NCBI GenBank assembly: GCA_015039365.1
Contig: WION01000295.1
Span: 1 to 64,000 of the forward strand
Reading direction: 5' to 3'
Origin: Amanita rubescens
Taxonomy: Eukaryota > Basidiomycota > Agaricomycetes > Agaricales > Amanitaceae
DNA: 64,000 bases
Below, one piece after another: positions 43,021 to 54,080 of this stretch. Below the pieces are notes generated by a model, which saw only the letters and a program-made list of their open reading frames with translations, was not told the origin of the DNA and made no database searches. Made by a program: the position numbers and the translations under genes. Position 1 is the first letter of the stretch. Every line of letters begins with the position of its first letter.

Positions 43021-44279
43021 ACTTTGACTCAGAATTATGGAGACAGACATGGGACGACAGGGGGTTAATGTGCACGGTCAGGGTGAAAGATACATTACAT
43101 TTACAGCTGACCACGCGCTATATGAGCGCCGCGGCAAGGTTAAGCCGCTTACAACTCGTATCGAAGATTCTAAATCCGGTGACGAGAAAAGTGGCCGGCA
43201 ACTGCACTAGTGACCAAGTCCCCCGTATTTACACTTTCTGTCGCGCTCGCCTGCTCCCAATCTGACGCGTTCCTTTTCATCTGCTGCCCAGGTTTTGCCC
43301 GTTGTGTTGCCCCGGTACATGTCGCTTCTATTACCAACAACCTGCGCGGGGGAGGTGAGGATGCTTCTGAAGTAGGTGATTGAAGTGCTGGTTTCAGAGG
43401 TGTATCACACTGGCTGGAGTGGATCTTACCTACGGTCCACCTGCAAGTTCTTAGTCACTGCACCCACCGTGGGTGATCGCATCGTACGCTGCCGGACTCA
43501 TCCATCGAGTCTCATCGAGTCTCATCGATGGTCGACTCGAGGTGAGTGAAAGAAAATTCAGGAGCTAGACGTTCGTCGGCGGTCGCTCCCAGGGCATAGA
43601 CTCTCGCTCACCCTTTGGAAAGCTGTTCGGCACTTAACATACACGTCCCCTGCCATGTAAACTGCTGGAATCGACCCTGATACCCCTTTTGCGTCGGTAG
43701 GCTGTGTCATAGGAAGGTCACTGCTTCCCCACTGCGCCCCGTTGTTTGCTCTGCAAGGCTGTATCCCCGTACATTCCTATGACCGCCGGTTCGATGCTAC
43801 CTAACTCTGCAACCTGCCAACCCACTTTTGTCTCTACTTGCCTGGTACATCCCACCCAGCTGCTCTCTTGGCCTCCCCCTCATCGTCTTCCACTCGCCTA
43901 CTAGTAACTAGTCCGCACACTGAATAATATAAACCTCATAGACTCGTAAAATACCTATATTTTCCTGCCAATGCAGTCAGTGCACATGCCTGGGCCAAAC
44001 TTGACCGTGCTGGTGCACCTGTCTGCGCGCCCTCAGCGCAATTCCATCACATAGTGTGCCATGTGACCAGCGGACCAGGGTCATCCTCCGAGTCGGCAGC
44101 TCAGGCTGTTCTTCTGGCAACTCCAACACCCCAGGTCCTCATGTGGCATTGTGTGCGCACCTCAGTTTTCACCGGTGCACCAACCGGTGCACTCGAGGAT
44201 TGGTGCACTTGGGCACAGCCATATCGGCGCACTTCCTGAAAATCAGTGCACTTGGACGCAGACAACCGATGCACTTATG
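43021..44279. other. Spacer between duplicated blocks, no gene supported
   Basis: About 1.26 kb with no recognisable coding sequence. It contains a short tandem catcgagtct repeat near 43500 and a cluster of GTGCAC motifs at 43975-44275. Confidence 0.5.
43975..44275. repeat. Cluster of GTGCAC motifs
   Basis: At least six exact gtgcac hexamers plus near variants (gatgcactt, ggcgcactt) occur within 300 bp, several as ggtgcac(t) with irregular spacing of 12-40 bp. Function unknown; the irregular spacing argues against a simple satellite. Confidence 0.6.
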
Positions 44280-45960
44280 ATGGGGACCGTCAAAATTGCA
44301 TCCTATTCCGAGTTCGTATGAAAAGATACAGACGAAGGATAATAGGTCGAAGTCAAACATAAAGTTCGGGTGCGGAGAAACAAGTTAACAACAGAAAGAA
44401 CAACTTGAAGAACGTGTATGCACTGAGACAAGATAAAGGGAAATGAAATTAGAAGGACGCCTGCCGCACCGCATATCATCAGGAGGCGACTTTTTCCGAT
44501 GGAATAGCACGTTCAATAGTAGACTCACTGATGAATGTAGGCAGTTCAGGTTTAGGTGTAGCCCTATTTTGCGCTACCCTTATCAATATGAGGTTATAAG
44601 CGATTAATGAAGTGGGAAAACTCTGGACGCAGAAGTGAGATACGGTCCCCAGCAGCATTTGATTCATTGATAACATACAATAGCATGCGTTATCCAGAGC
44701 ACAGAATCGGGACTAAAAATCATCGCGCAAAAGGTGGCAATGTTCGTAAGGGTGTACAATAAACCCGATTCGACGATAACGCGAATTACAAAACGGGCCA
44801 GGCATGGAGACAAAGTATTTCTCCAGATTTTCAATATAATAGCAACTTCATTACGGATTAGTATCATGGAATGCAGAGTAATCGCCTCACGTACATGTCG
44901 CATATATGTTTATGACGGTGGAACTGGCAAAAAACTGCCCCAACTCAAATATATCACGTCGATCAATAAGGCTTCCATGGACAGTGGCGTTCAAATATGT
45001 CACCTCGAGAAGACTTGATATGTTGTATAGCATTAGGAGGAGGGGAAGGAGCGCGACACGCCACGATCTATCGTAAATCACCCAACAACGGAAGATCTGT
45101 TGCAGTACGATGAATAGCAGGCTATTTAATTTGTTTATTCACAAACCAAGACGCCGTCAATTATAATTGGCGTCAACATTTCTATAAAATACTGAAGAGA
45201 GTTCAATTTGACGATGTCAATTGATTTTTTGAGTTACGTACATTGATAACACGTGGAATATGCAGCACGCCACTGTAACCTTCAGAAACGAGTAAAGTAG
45301 TTTGCAAAACGAGGCTGAAGTCTGTCACTGCGAAAGCAGAGAAGATGATAGTAATGATCAAGGAGGGCCAATGAACCCCCTTGCGCAGCGTCCTGCCGTC
45401 GTCTGAAAAGACAAGCCATCGTAGGCATACGAGGAACGTGGCAAAAAACACGCCCGTTACGAGTGCCTGCGTAGTCGTCGCAATGATAGATACTTCAACG
45501 ACGGATGACAGCATTGAGTCCAGTACATTGTCAAAGCCTGCCTTCGGTATTTGTACTGCAACTGGTCGATCCGTGCGCTAGACTCGAACCAGAAATTCTT
45601 CTCCGCCCGAGAACTGGCCCGAACATCGGATTAGGGCCAGGGATACCAGGGGCGGTATTGGAAAGTTGACAACCTTGAAACGTTCAACTTGACGCTTGCG
45701 ATAATATCGAGATTCGAGCTCGATCTAAACATCGCTATTGCACACCCCTTGGCCGCTTGAGACAAGGGCTTCACAGCATCTAACCTGAATGTGTTCATTC
45801 TTATATGCATAACTCTTAGGCGCCTAGAAACAAGGGCTTCGGCGTCCGTCACAGCATCTGACCTAGAAAAGATTTTAAAGAGCAACCAAAAGTACGGTGA
45901 AAGTATAATCTCTGAACGAGTCGAATTGGACATACGCGGTGCGTAGTCAAGGCTTCAAGA
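44280..45960. repeat. Duplicated block, copy 2 (with 41190-43020)
   Basis: Second copy of the membrane-protein block, same orientation. It lacks a few codons (an indel in the loop after LEVTYLNATV) and some flank sequence compared with copy 1. Confidence 0.75.
44479..45560 (-). CDS. Seven-helix membrane protein, copy 2
   Basis: Same exon layout as copy 1: exon 1 with IPKAGFDNVLDSMLSSVVEV, LVTGVFFATFLVCLRWLVFS and PSLIITIIFSAFAVTDFSLV; then RVALLPLLLMLYNISSLLEV, AITLHSMILIRNEVAIILKI, IRVIVESGLLYTLTNIATFC and the last exon SFPTSLIAYNLILIRVAQNR ending EKVAS. It differs from copy 1 by many conservative replacements and a five-residue deletion (PEVVSGGLID versus HGSLID), and the frames stay open, so both copies look functional. 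Start uncertain, as in copy 1. Confidence 0.67.
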
Positions 45961-46532
45961 GTACTAAGCGTAAGCCTGGGATGAGTGCGAAAGCTGGAAT
46001 CTGCCCTGACCGCTTGCAACAGAGATAATGAGCGTCTAAGTGTCGTTTATAGTATTTGGATGCGTGTTACCTGGGTCTCTCCACCCCGGGCACGGTTCCC
46101 TATGTATTTATCATACATCCTCATACATCTCTCACTCAACTCGGCTTCGGCCCGTCTTATCATTCCGTTCTCGGGCAAGAGACGGCACCTGTACATGTTT
46201 TGGATGTCAATGTTCCTGATACCGACGCTAACGTCAAATGCTGGCAGCGTCCCGGTAACTCGAGACACTTTTGGAAACGAATGAACGTGACGACGATGAA
46301 ATAAAGGCTCGAGCCCAGACGAAGCATTCAAGCAAAGAGTGAGATGCATGAGGAAGCAACCAAAAAAGTCGTCACGAAGAAGGAGAGAAGGGTCTGATAG
46401 AAAAAATAAAACGCGTTCGGGTGAGCACCAATAGAAACGACGAAGCTGCCTAATCGGGAGAGGTAATCCGCGTCATCTTCGGTCAGAATCTGAGTTTGAT
46501 TTTTATATAGCTCAACACTACAATCCTGTAAT
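45961..46532. other. Intergenic stretch, no gene supported
   Basis: About 570 bp upstream of the tRNA. Overlapping open frames on both strands (45985-46284, 46047-46349) have no recognisable domain. Confidence 0.45.
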
Positions 46533-46658
46533 TGCCCCATGGCTGAGTTGGTTACAGCGTCCGACTGTTATGGCCTGGTGCACTATGCACAGTGTTCATT
46601 GTGCATAATGTACCACGAGTTAATCGGAAGGTCGTGAGTTCGAGCCTCACTGGGGCAG
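46533..46658 (+). tRNA. tRNA-Asn (anticodon GTT) with a 52-nt intron
   Basis: Cloverleaf read by hand: acceptor TGCCCCA with TGGGGCA (seven pairs), D stem GCTG/CAGC, anticodon stem TCCGA/TCGGA, loop CTGTTAA with anticodon GTT, variable loop AGGTC, T arm GTGAG-TTCGAGC-CTCAC, discriminator G. The intron occupies about 46571-46622, at the canonical place after position 37. It is unusually long and folds into a hairpin (46576-46591 with 46600-46615). A T-run at 46661-46667 directly downstream fits a Pol III terminator. Confidence 0.85.
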
Positions 46659-46669
46659 CTTTTTTTCTC
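46659..46669 (+). terminator. Pol III terminator of tRNA-Asn
   Basis: Run of seven T starting three bases after the discriminator base of the tRNA. Confidence 0.7.
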
Positions 46670-46867
46670 TCCACTTCCCAGCATGTAGCCATGGTATACC
46701 ACCAGCCTCGCGTCGAGATAAATTGTATATTATCTCCTTGTCCTAGCATAGAATTCGTAATATACAATAAAGCAAACAAGACCAACACGAGAAAGCCAAA
46801 AGGGTGAGATTTTTGTAATAATACCTTTAAAACATTTAGTACAGATATGTCCATGTCACGACGTGCA

Positions 46868-49800
46868 TCATAATCTCCACGACGCTGACGTTCTCAGATC
46901 CGGCGAATCCGGCGGCGATTGCGATTGAGGTATGAATCCAACAGCTGGAGGCGGAGGTCCCGTCAACGATCCAGGGAGATACAAAGGCACAGTCGGGATC
47001 AGCTCAAAAACGTTCTGCGCAACAGCCTTCCTGTTATTCCCCACCATCGTTAGCTCCGTGTTCGTCATCACCGCGTGGACCTGAGGGTCTTCCACGCTGT
47101 CGCTATTCCGCCCGTCCACCGGCGTTGCAGAGACGTTCGAGCCGATTCCTCGTCCATCCCAGATGCATCTGATCTCGTTTCCAGATATGATTTGGGCCAG
47201 TCTTCCAGTTTCTATGTGTCGGATCTCGATGAATCGGCTGTCGAAGAGTAGGATATACGGCGAGTGGAGCGCCACTCGTTCGGCAGTGCCCTCCCAGTCT
47301 ATTGTACCCGCCGACCGGCTTGGGTCACCGTGCTTATCGACGTAGACTCCAAATTCTGGAGATGAATGATGAGAAGAATAACGTTGCGAGTGGGAGAAAA
47401 GGCGTACCATCGTAACACAGCAAGAATTCATCTTCAGCTGAGCGGAACATTCCCTTTGGACGAGCGGATTCACAGCGTCTGGCAAGCTGTGCCAGTCGAG
47501 GATCCTCTCGCTGTGGAATAGTGACACTGTCAAAACTAGGTATCTTTCAGTCGAATGCTCGGCGTCAGCAGTAGAAAACACTCTTACTTGTGCAAGTCCA
47601 TGATCTCGAAACCTTTGGCGCAAAGTATGGCCACTCTTGCCTTGAGGAATATGAGATCAAATGCTTCCGACGGTAGGAAGAAGTCTCTATAGATCCGGAA
47701 CCACTCTGATTTGGCGGAACGTAGACCCAGACGTGATGACAGGCCAATGGGTGCTCTGACGTTCTGATTTATCTTTTCTCCCACGGGCTCTAGAACACGG
47801 AAGATGCTATCCAGCTTCAGAAAGAAATAGTATTAGAGAATGAAACGAGTTAATTCGAATCGAACGTACCCCTTTTTTCTTCATGTAAACGACCAGAGTC
47901 CGATTGTGTAGAGTTCCTACACGGAAGAAGTGGACGTCCTTGGAACCATTCAATTTCTGAGGCACTTGTGAAGCGGGCGAAGCATGCGATGAACTCGGCA
48001 CGAGGGCTTCAATATGGTATGCAAAAAGAGACTATAAAAAGCTTTGAGTATGACTTGGCAACCAAGTCGTAAAACTTTACCTTGTCAGCCAGGACAAGGA
48101 AGATCCCAAACTCTTCCAGCATAGCACACTGTGTCACCATCTTCAAATGCAAAACACGACGCAACGCTAGATGTGGGATCAAAAAAAAACTCTTCTAGAC
48201 AAGTTTAAAAAACTTGCATTTAGGATCATGTCTAAAGCCGATCCAGACGCCTTCTGCACATCCAATTGCGACCAACGCACGCCTATCAGAGGTAGCTTTC
48301 GACCCGAGTCAGCTGACGAAGGTCAAGTATACTCCAAGAACTTACTAAATGGCACCGAGCAAGTCACCTTCCCAGTAAACATGTCCTGGTTCCAGGACTG
48401 CTGCTGCGCGCCAATGAAAGACGGAATAAGGAACGTATCCGCGCTGAGCGTCTCAATCTCGAACACCTTGTTCGAGTCCTGCACGACTCTTCGCAAAACA
48501 AGCGCTTCGTCCAGCTTGGTTTTCCATTCCAGCCGCGCTTGCTGCGATTCAGCGTAGAGAAGATAAGCACCACCCATTCTGCCGTTATGATGCAGTGTCA
48601 CGGGATATACTGATCGAGAGTCGTTGGGTGTCTCCGGGGATGCACCAGGCGTATTAGGCGCCACAGCTTCTCCTCCATGCCCGCCCCGAAGACCGCGTAG
48701 CAACCCTGCACCTCTTTGAGTAGGGGGGTCGTTGTAATTGACCAAGGTCAGCAGATCAAGTGGAATAGGCTGCGAAAGGAGATCAACCGTTATTTATGGG
48801 TCATAGCAAAGCGAGAGAGAAACGTACTCGTCTATTGACGATATATTTCGTCACGCCATCACGTTCCTTTATTTTCGTCATTACCACTGCGTGCACAATT
48901 CAGTATAATGACGCGCACAGGATACGATTATACTCACGATAATTGTCGAATAATAAGACAAAGAGTTCACTCCATCCACTCCATTCCAGACCACTCTCAG
49001 GTTGTCGGAGTAGCTTGCCGGAGTAAAGCAAGGAACGGTTCTCGTCCAGGAGATCCAGATCCTGAAAGATCAGGTAAAGAAACGTCCAGGTCGGTACATA
49101 TCCACAACTTACAATGACTTCTCCGTTTTTGAAGACTAGATTCGAGTTGTATCGCCAAAGCTCCACTTTTTGTTTGGCTGATGTGACACCGGGTTCAGTG
49201 TCCTTGCCCAGAGCTTTGATAACGTCGATGACATTGGGAATCGATTCCAGGTCTTCATGCCCCTCCGGTGACTCTTCCATGATACCTCTCAACAGCAATT
49301 CATACCGCAGCAAGCGAGGTATAGGTCTGTTGATGAAGTTCTTCATATCAAGTCTGTGTGCGTCTGGATGACGAGTACAGCTCTGCAAAGTATGTAGACA
49401 ACGTTCGGCAGGTCAATAATTTGTCCACATACCTCGACAAATGCCTTGAAAGTCGGGTTATTCGCCATCTCATCGTCTATTCGGTATGCCGCAATCGGAT
49501 AGTTTGGAACATATTCCATATAGGCTTCTCTAAAATGCAACGCCGTGTCGAACACGGCAGCAGTTATACTCCGGATATTAGGATGTTGTTCACGCTGGGT
49601 CTCGTGGAATTTCTCAACAAGCTTGGCGTGGTGTTCATATAGCTCGCGATAGTTGTGGAAAACGTCTTGAATAAATTGTTCAAGTTTTTGTTGTGGAAGG
49701 ATAGGCGGGTCAGCTTCGCGTAGTGGTTTGATGTACATCTAATAAACGCGTAAGCATGAATCATTCCCCCTTAGACGGTTCACATACAGCCTCGATGTTT

Positions 49801-52556
49801 TCCAAATCCTTAACATAAGCCATTTCACCTTTGATCAATTCAAAGATGATGCTTTCGACGTGCATCAGCATCCAAAAAAATGTTTTAAAGGGCTGGATGC
49901 CAAACTCACGCTTGGCGCTTGGCGTCTTTCTTTGCGAACGTTTGCCTGACCTCTGGAGAGACTAGATCATGCCATTCCCACTTCCCTGGTACACCTTTGC
50001 CCATGGCCGTCTGGAACGTCCGTAGCTGCGCAATAGATTGCAGACTCTTGAACGCTTCGATGGCCTCCCCCAAAAATTCTGCATCAGGGTTATCCTTTTC
50101 CGTCTCGCTCTGTATAGCTTCCAACAGAACAGGGTATTTATTAAGATGTTCTGATGGTCTATTCAAAAAGTGCTTCAGGTCAAATGAAATAGACTCTTCT
50201 TCACGAGCCGTTTGTCGTTCACAATGCTGTTGTCCGAACATCTTAACTTCCAAAGCTTTGATCAAGGAGAAGCGATACTCACCTCGAGGAATACTTTGAG
50301 CTCTACATTGTTATCCATCTCCTCCTTCAATCTCTTTTCAGCTATAGGGTGATGGCCAAGATAATCTGGGTAGGCAAGCCTAAATTCCGTTGCTGCGCCT
50401 AAAAAGACGTCTCCGATCTTCTGAATGATCGGTGCGTGTTCTCTCTGTCGGACATACATCACTTCGAGCAGCCGCTTATTGCATTCCCGAAGATCAAGAA
50501 TATTTCCAAAGACATCGTCAATAAATCGGTCCAAGTCTTCCGAGGGTACAACGGGAGGATTAGCCGTGATCAGTGGTTTGATAAACGCCGATTCGACGGT
50601 GTTGAGATCTTCTATATACTGTTCTTCTCTTGAGATAATGCTATGGATGATACTAAGAAACAAAATCGAGTGAGCATATTATTGCGACAAGGCTATTTTT
50701 GGCTTACTCTTGGCGGTTCTTTTCACTTTCGGGCAAGGACTTGAGAACTTCTGGGTCAACCATTGCGCTCCAAGATTCTGCTTTTGTAGAAGGTCCTTCT
50801 GTTGGTGATGGTAAAGGACCCGTCATGGAGTTTTTCTGGAGTCGCGTCAAAATATGATACCACGAGAGAGATGCAGCTCAAACGAACCATGCGAGGACAT
50901 CCATATGAGTAGCACATGCCGCCTTCACCGCACATCGGCGCATAACATCTGGTCAACATGGTAATAACACCGGTCGGGAGCTCTTCTCTTTCCGTGACTG
51001 CATCTGAAGAACCTTCTTGATCATCCAAAAACATATAGACATCTTCGACGTTGTCCTGTAACACGCGATTTCCCCATTCAACTTCGTAGAAGAAAAGCTG
51101 GCTCTGCAAGCTCCTCGCTACATGTAACGCCGCGCGTCTATCGTTCGTCGACATTCCGTGATTGATTGCGAGTTCGCGCTGGATTATAGATTGTATCGTC
51201 GACTGGGTACAGAAATTCAAATCAAGCAAAAAATTGACGCGGTCGTACTCACCACTATATCCTTGCCGGTGAACGCCCGAGAATACGGAATACTGCCCTT
51301 TACATGCGTTCCGCGCGGAACCCTGTCACGTAACTGAACCGCCATATGTGACAACATGGCGAAATTGATGAAGCGGGTCTCGTCGTCTTCGTCTTCGTCT
51401 TCCCAGTAATCATCCTCTGCAGTTTCGTACTGTTGGCTGTGAGTAAAATCGCGAATATTGGTTAAAACGTCCGTGGGGCGTCTGAAGGGGATATTGTCTT
51501 CTGAGAAGACAAACGTGTCATTCTGTAATCCAGGAGGCGGCGGTTGGGGTATCAAGGGCGTATCGAAACCATGTGGTGTATTTGAACTTGAAGACACGGT
51601 TCGATTCCCTGCGTATTGCTGATAGAGAGACTGCGAAGACTCGGACACGTCATGGTCTACATAGACTGTTTACTTGGTTAGTCGCGGAGGGGCGCGATAT
51701 CCGGACGAAAAACGCACGTCCTGCTCGACGGTCTGCATAACCCAACGCGGCACCATCGCCGTCTCCTACGCTTTCATGGCTTGGCTGGTGTGACAAGGTG
51801 CGAGATAATCCTACGACAGCTGGGGGTGTTGGGGGCGTAGTTGGATAACCATAGTTATCTCCGTATCCAAAAGCGTTCCCGTTTGTAGGAGCTGTTCTAT
51901 ATTCCGCCGCGTGAGGATCTGTATGGTTGGAGGGTTGTCGTATCATGGAATCGTAATTTTGCGATTGAATGGAAGAGAGGGAATCTCTGTCCGAGTACGG
52001 GCTAAACGCCTGCACTGGAGCTTGGGGGAGCTTCCTGCCGCTTCCTGATGTTACTCTTCTGAACATGTCGCCTGAGCTTGATGTTGAGGCATAAGAGTCG
52101 GTACTGTAGTGACCGGGACGCGAAATTTCTTGGTATGGATCTGTTTCGGGGATAGAATAAGCGGATGGGGAGGTTGCTAGGGTGTGAGGAGATGTAGGAG
52201 TTGGTGGCAACCGGCGGATCTGACCCGTGCTGCGCGCGGATGATGGAGGAGTGGGTACAGAACTAGTGGAGGGCGCGACTATAAGAGAGTGTAAGAGTGA
52301 GGGTATAGAATAGATTGAAAAGTAATAACGCACGAGAACGAGCGCTGACCGGAGAGACGGGAGTTGTTGAGGATTGAGGAGGAGGAGGCTGATAATCTGG
52401 TTCTGTGCCATAGACGCTGTAAATGTTGTCGAGGTCGTCCTGGGCGCTAGAAGGAGCTCCTGGTTCTTCTGAGAAACCAGCCCAAACTTCATTGTAAAGT
52501 TTTTGAAGATCCTCGTCTACTGAGGGGGTAGGTCGATGACCGATAGCTGCGGACAT
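46868..52556 (-). CDS. Rho guanine nucleotide exchange factor, DEP-DH-DH-PH-CNH
   Basis: Multi-exon minus-strand gene of the Rom2-like group, which activates Rho1 in cell-wall integrity signalling. Start chosen at 52556 (MSAAIGHRPTPSVDEDLQKL) because the upstream Met at 52616 would nearly touch the divergent gene. Order: Pro/Ser-rich N terminus; DEP domain (AMLSHMAVQLRDRVPRGTHV, IIQRELAINHGMSTNDRRAA, LFFYEVEWGNRVLQDNVEDV); DH1 at 49.9-50.7 kb (SREEQYIEDLNTVESAFIKP, FDLKHFLNRPSEHLNKYPVL); DH2 at 49.2-49.9 kb (KGEMAYVKDLENIEAMYIKP, LDMKNFINRPIPRLLRYELL); a PH-like part (SLLYSGKLLRQPESGLEWSG); and a C-terminal CNH region (ILLFDSRFIEIRHIETGRLA, ELTMVGNNRKAVAQNVFELI). No break in frame was found, though not every intron was fixed. 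It shares a 64-bp start-to-start interval with the UBX gene. Confidence 0.85.
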
Positions 52557-52620
52557 GAGAGAGAGAGCTTTGGTGTGACTCGCGCACTTCATGGCTTCTG
52601 ACCGCGACTCCCTCATTGCA
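52557..52620. promoter_or_regulatory. Very short bidirectional 5' region
   Basis: Only 64 bp separate the proposed start codons of the divergent RhoGEF and UBX genes, so transcription starts must overlap or lie in each other's 5' region. No TATA box visible; the sequence is GA/CT-rich (gagagagagct). Confidence 0.5.
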
Positions 52621-53935
52621 ATGGGCTTTGACCCAGCCAGCGTTGACTGTGCGCTCTTCTCCCTTTCTTCATCTTATCTGTCTCATCTATCTAGCCGCCC
52701 TCAACGCTACTAATAACCGAGGTCTCCAACCTGCCATCGACTATCTCTTGCAAGAACATCATTCTGATCAAGTCTCTGATGTCCCTGCAGAAGATGATCA
52801 GCTCCTCGACCTCACCGCCGTAGAGGCAAAGGTAATTGTTCCTTTATCGCTCTGCCGAACCCACTCATCACTTCCTCGTCTAGAGCATCAAATGTTCCGA
52901 GTGCGGCAAAGTGTTCAAGAACACGGCACTGGCCAATTTCCATGCCGAGAAGAGTGGCCACGATCAATTCGAAGAGTCCACGGAAGAGGTCATTGCACTC
53001 CCAGCTCAGTCCCTATATTTCCTACTCAACCTTGTCCCCGTAGCTAAAACCTTTGACGGAGGAAGAAAAGGCACAGAAGCTTGTTGAGCTGCGCGACAAA
53101 ATGGCTCAGAAGAAGGCTCAGAAAGCTGTAGAAGAAGCAAAGGAGAACCAGGCCAACGAGACGCTCAGACGGAAAGCAGGAAAGGTATCAAATGTCCCAA
53201 GGAGCCCATCACCCATCTCACACAGCACAGGACATGAATAAGATCAAAGAGGAGCTTAAAGTGAAACAGGCGATGCAAGAAGCGGAGGCCAAAAAGCGAG
53301 GTATCATCGTTAATATACGCTTATTACCTATACTTATATCGTAACCTTACAGAGAAGATCGAAGATGCCCGTGCGCGAGCCGCAGTCAAAGCACAGATCG
53401 AAGCAGACAAAAAGGCGCGGGCGGAGAAAGCAGCCCGGGAAAAAGCTCTTCGTGAAGGGCAATCGATCCCGATGAGTGGTGCACCCCAGACCACACCAGC
53501 TGCCGCTGCCGTCGCAGTACAGAGTGGTTCAAGCAAAGAATTTAAAGAGACTCGACTACAAATACGTTTGGCTTCCGGCGGCCAACCGTTCACAACTACA
53601 CTGCCAAGCGAATCACGTATGTACATCGTTATATCTTGATTATTTATAATTGAAAGGCGGTGCAGCTCTCAGTGCCATCGCAGAGTATCTGGCAGCCCAG
53701 ACTCTTACCATAGATGTTGAAACTGTAACGTTCACTCAGACATTCCCGAGGTAAGCCAAGTCTAAACCCCGATGAAAAAGATTGTTTGATTGATATGTGA
53801 TAGAAAAACATTCACGCGCGCTGATTTTTCCAAATCTCTCAAGGAGCTCGGCCTGACTCCGTCAGCAGTACGTGCACCGCTGTCCCGCTACTCGTAGCCT
53901 AACATTTGTTCTAATAGGTTCTCCTCGCTTCATGA
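52621..53935 (+). CDS. UBA-C2H2-UBX protein (UBXN1/SAKS1-like)
   Basis: Many short exons. Exon 1 is only 28 nt (52621-52648); the 46-nt intron joins it to 52695, giving MGFDPASVDSALNATNNRG and LQPAIDYLLQEH, a UBA domain (ubiquitin binding, MGF loop). Next, SIKCSECGKVFKNTALANFH with AEKSGHDQFEESTEE is a C2H2 finger in the position seen in this family. A coiled coil follows (EEKAQKLVELRDKMAQKKAQ to AREKALREG). The UBX domain starts at TRLQIRLASGGQPFTTTLPS and continues LTIDVETVTFTQTFPRKTFT and FSKSLKELGLTPSAVLLAS to the stop at 53935. UBX proteins act as cofactors of the Cdc48/p97 segregase. The product is expected to link ubiquitinated clients to Cdc48; intact as read. Confidence 0.85.
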
Positions 53936-54080
53936 GCCCGAAAATGTAGCATAGAATTGTAACTGTACGATATTACGATGATGTATTGCACACGTCCCGA
54001 TAAATCAATATATGAGTGTCGTCGTGCATCACGTCAAAAAAGACCGAATTTATTGGTCTGACTACGGGAGACTAGATAAA

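Noticed and set aside
43975..44275. GTGCAC cluster read as a CRISPR-like or satellite array
   Set aside because: Irregular spacing, no long repeat unit, eukaryotic context.
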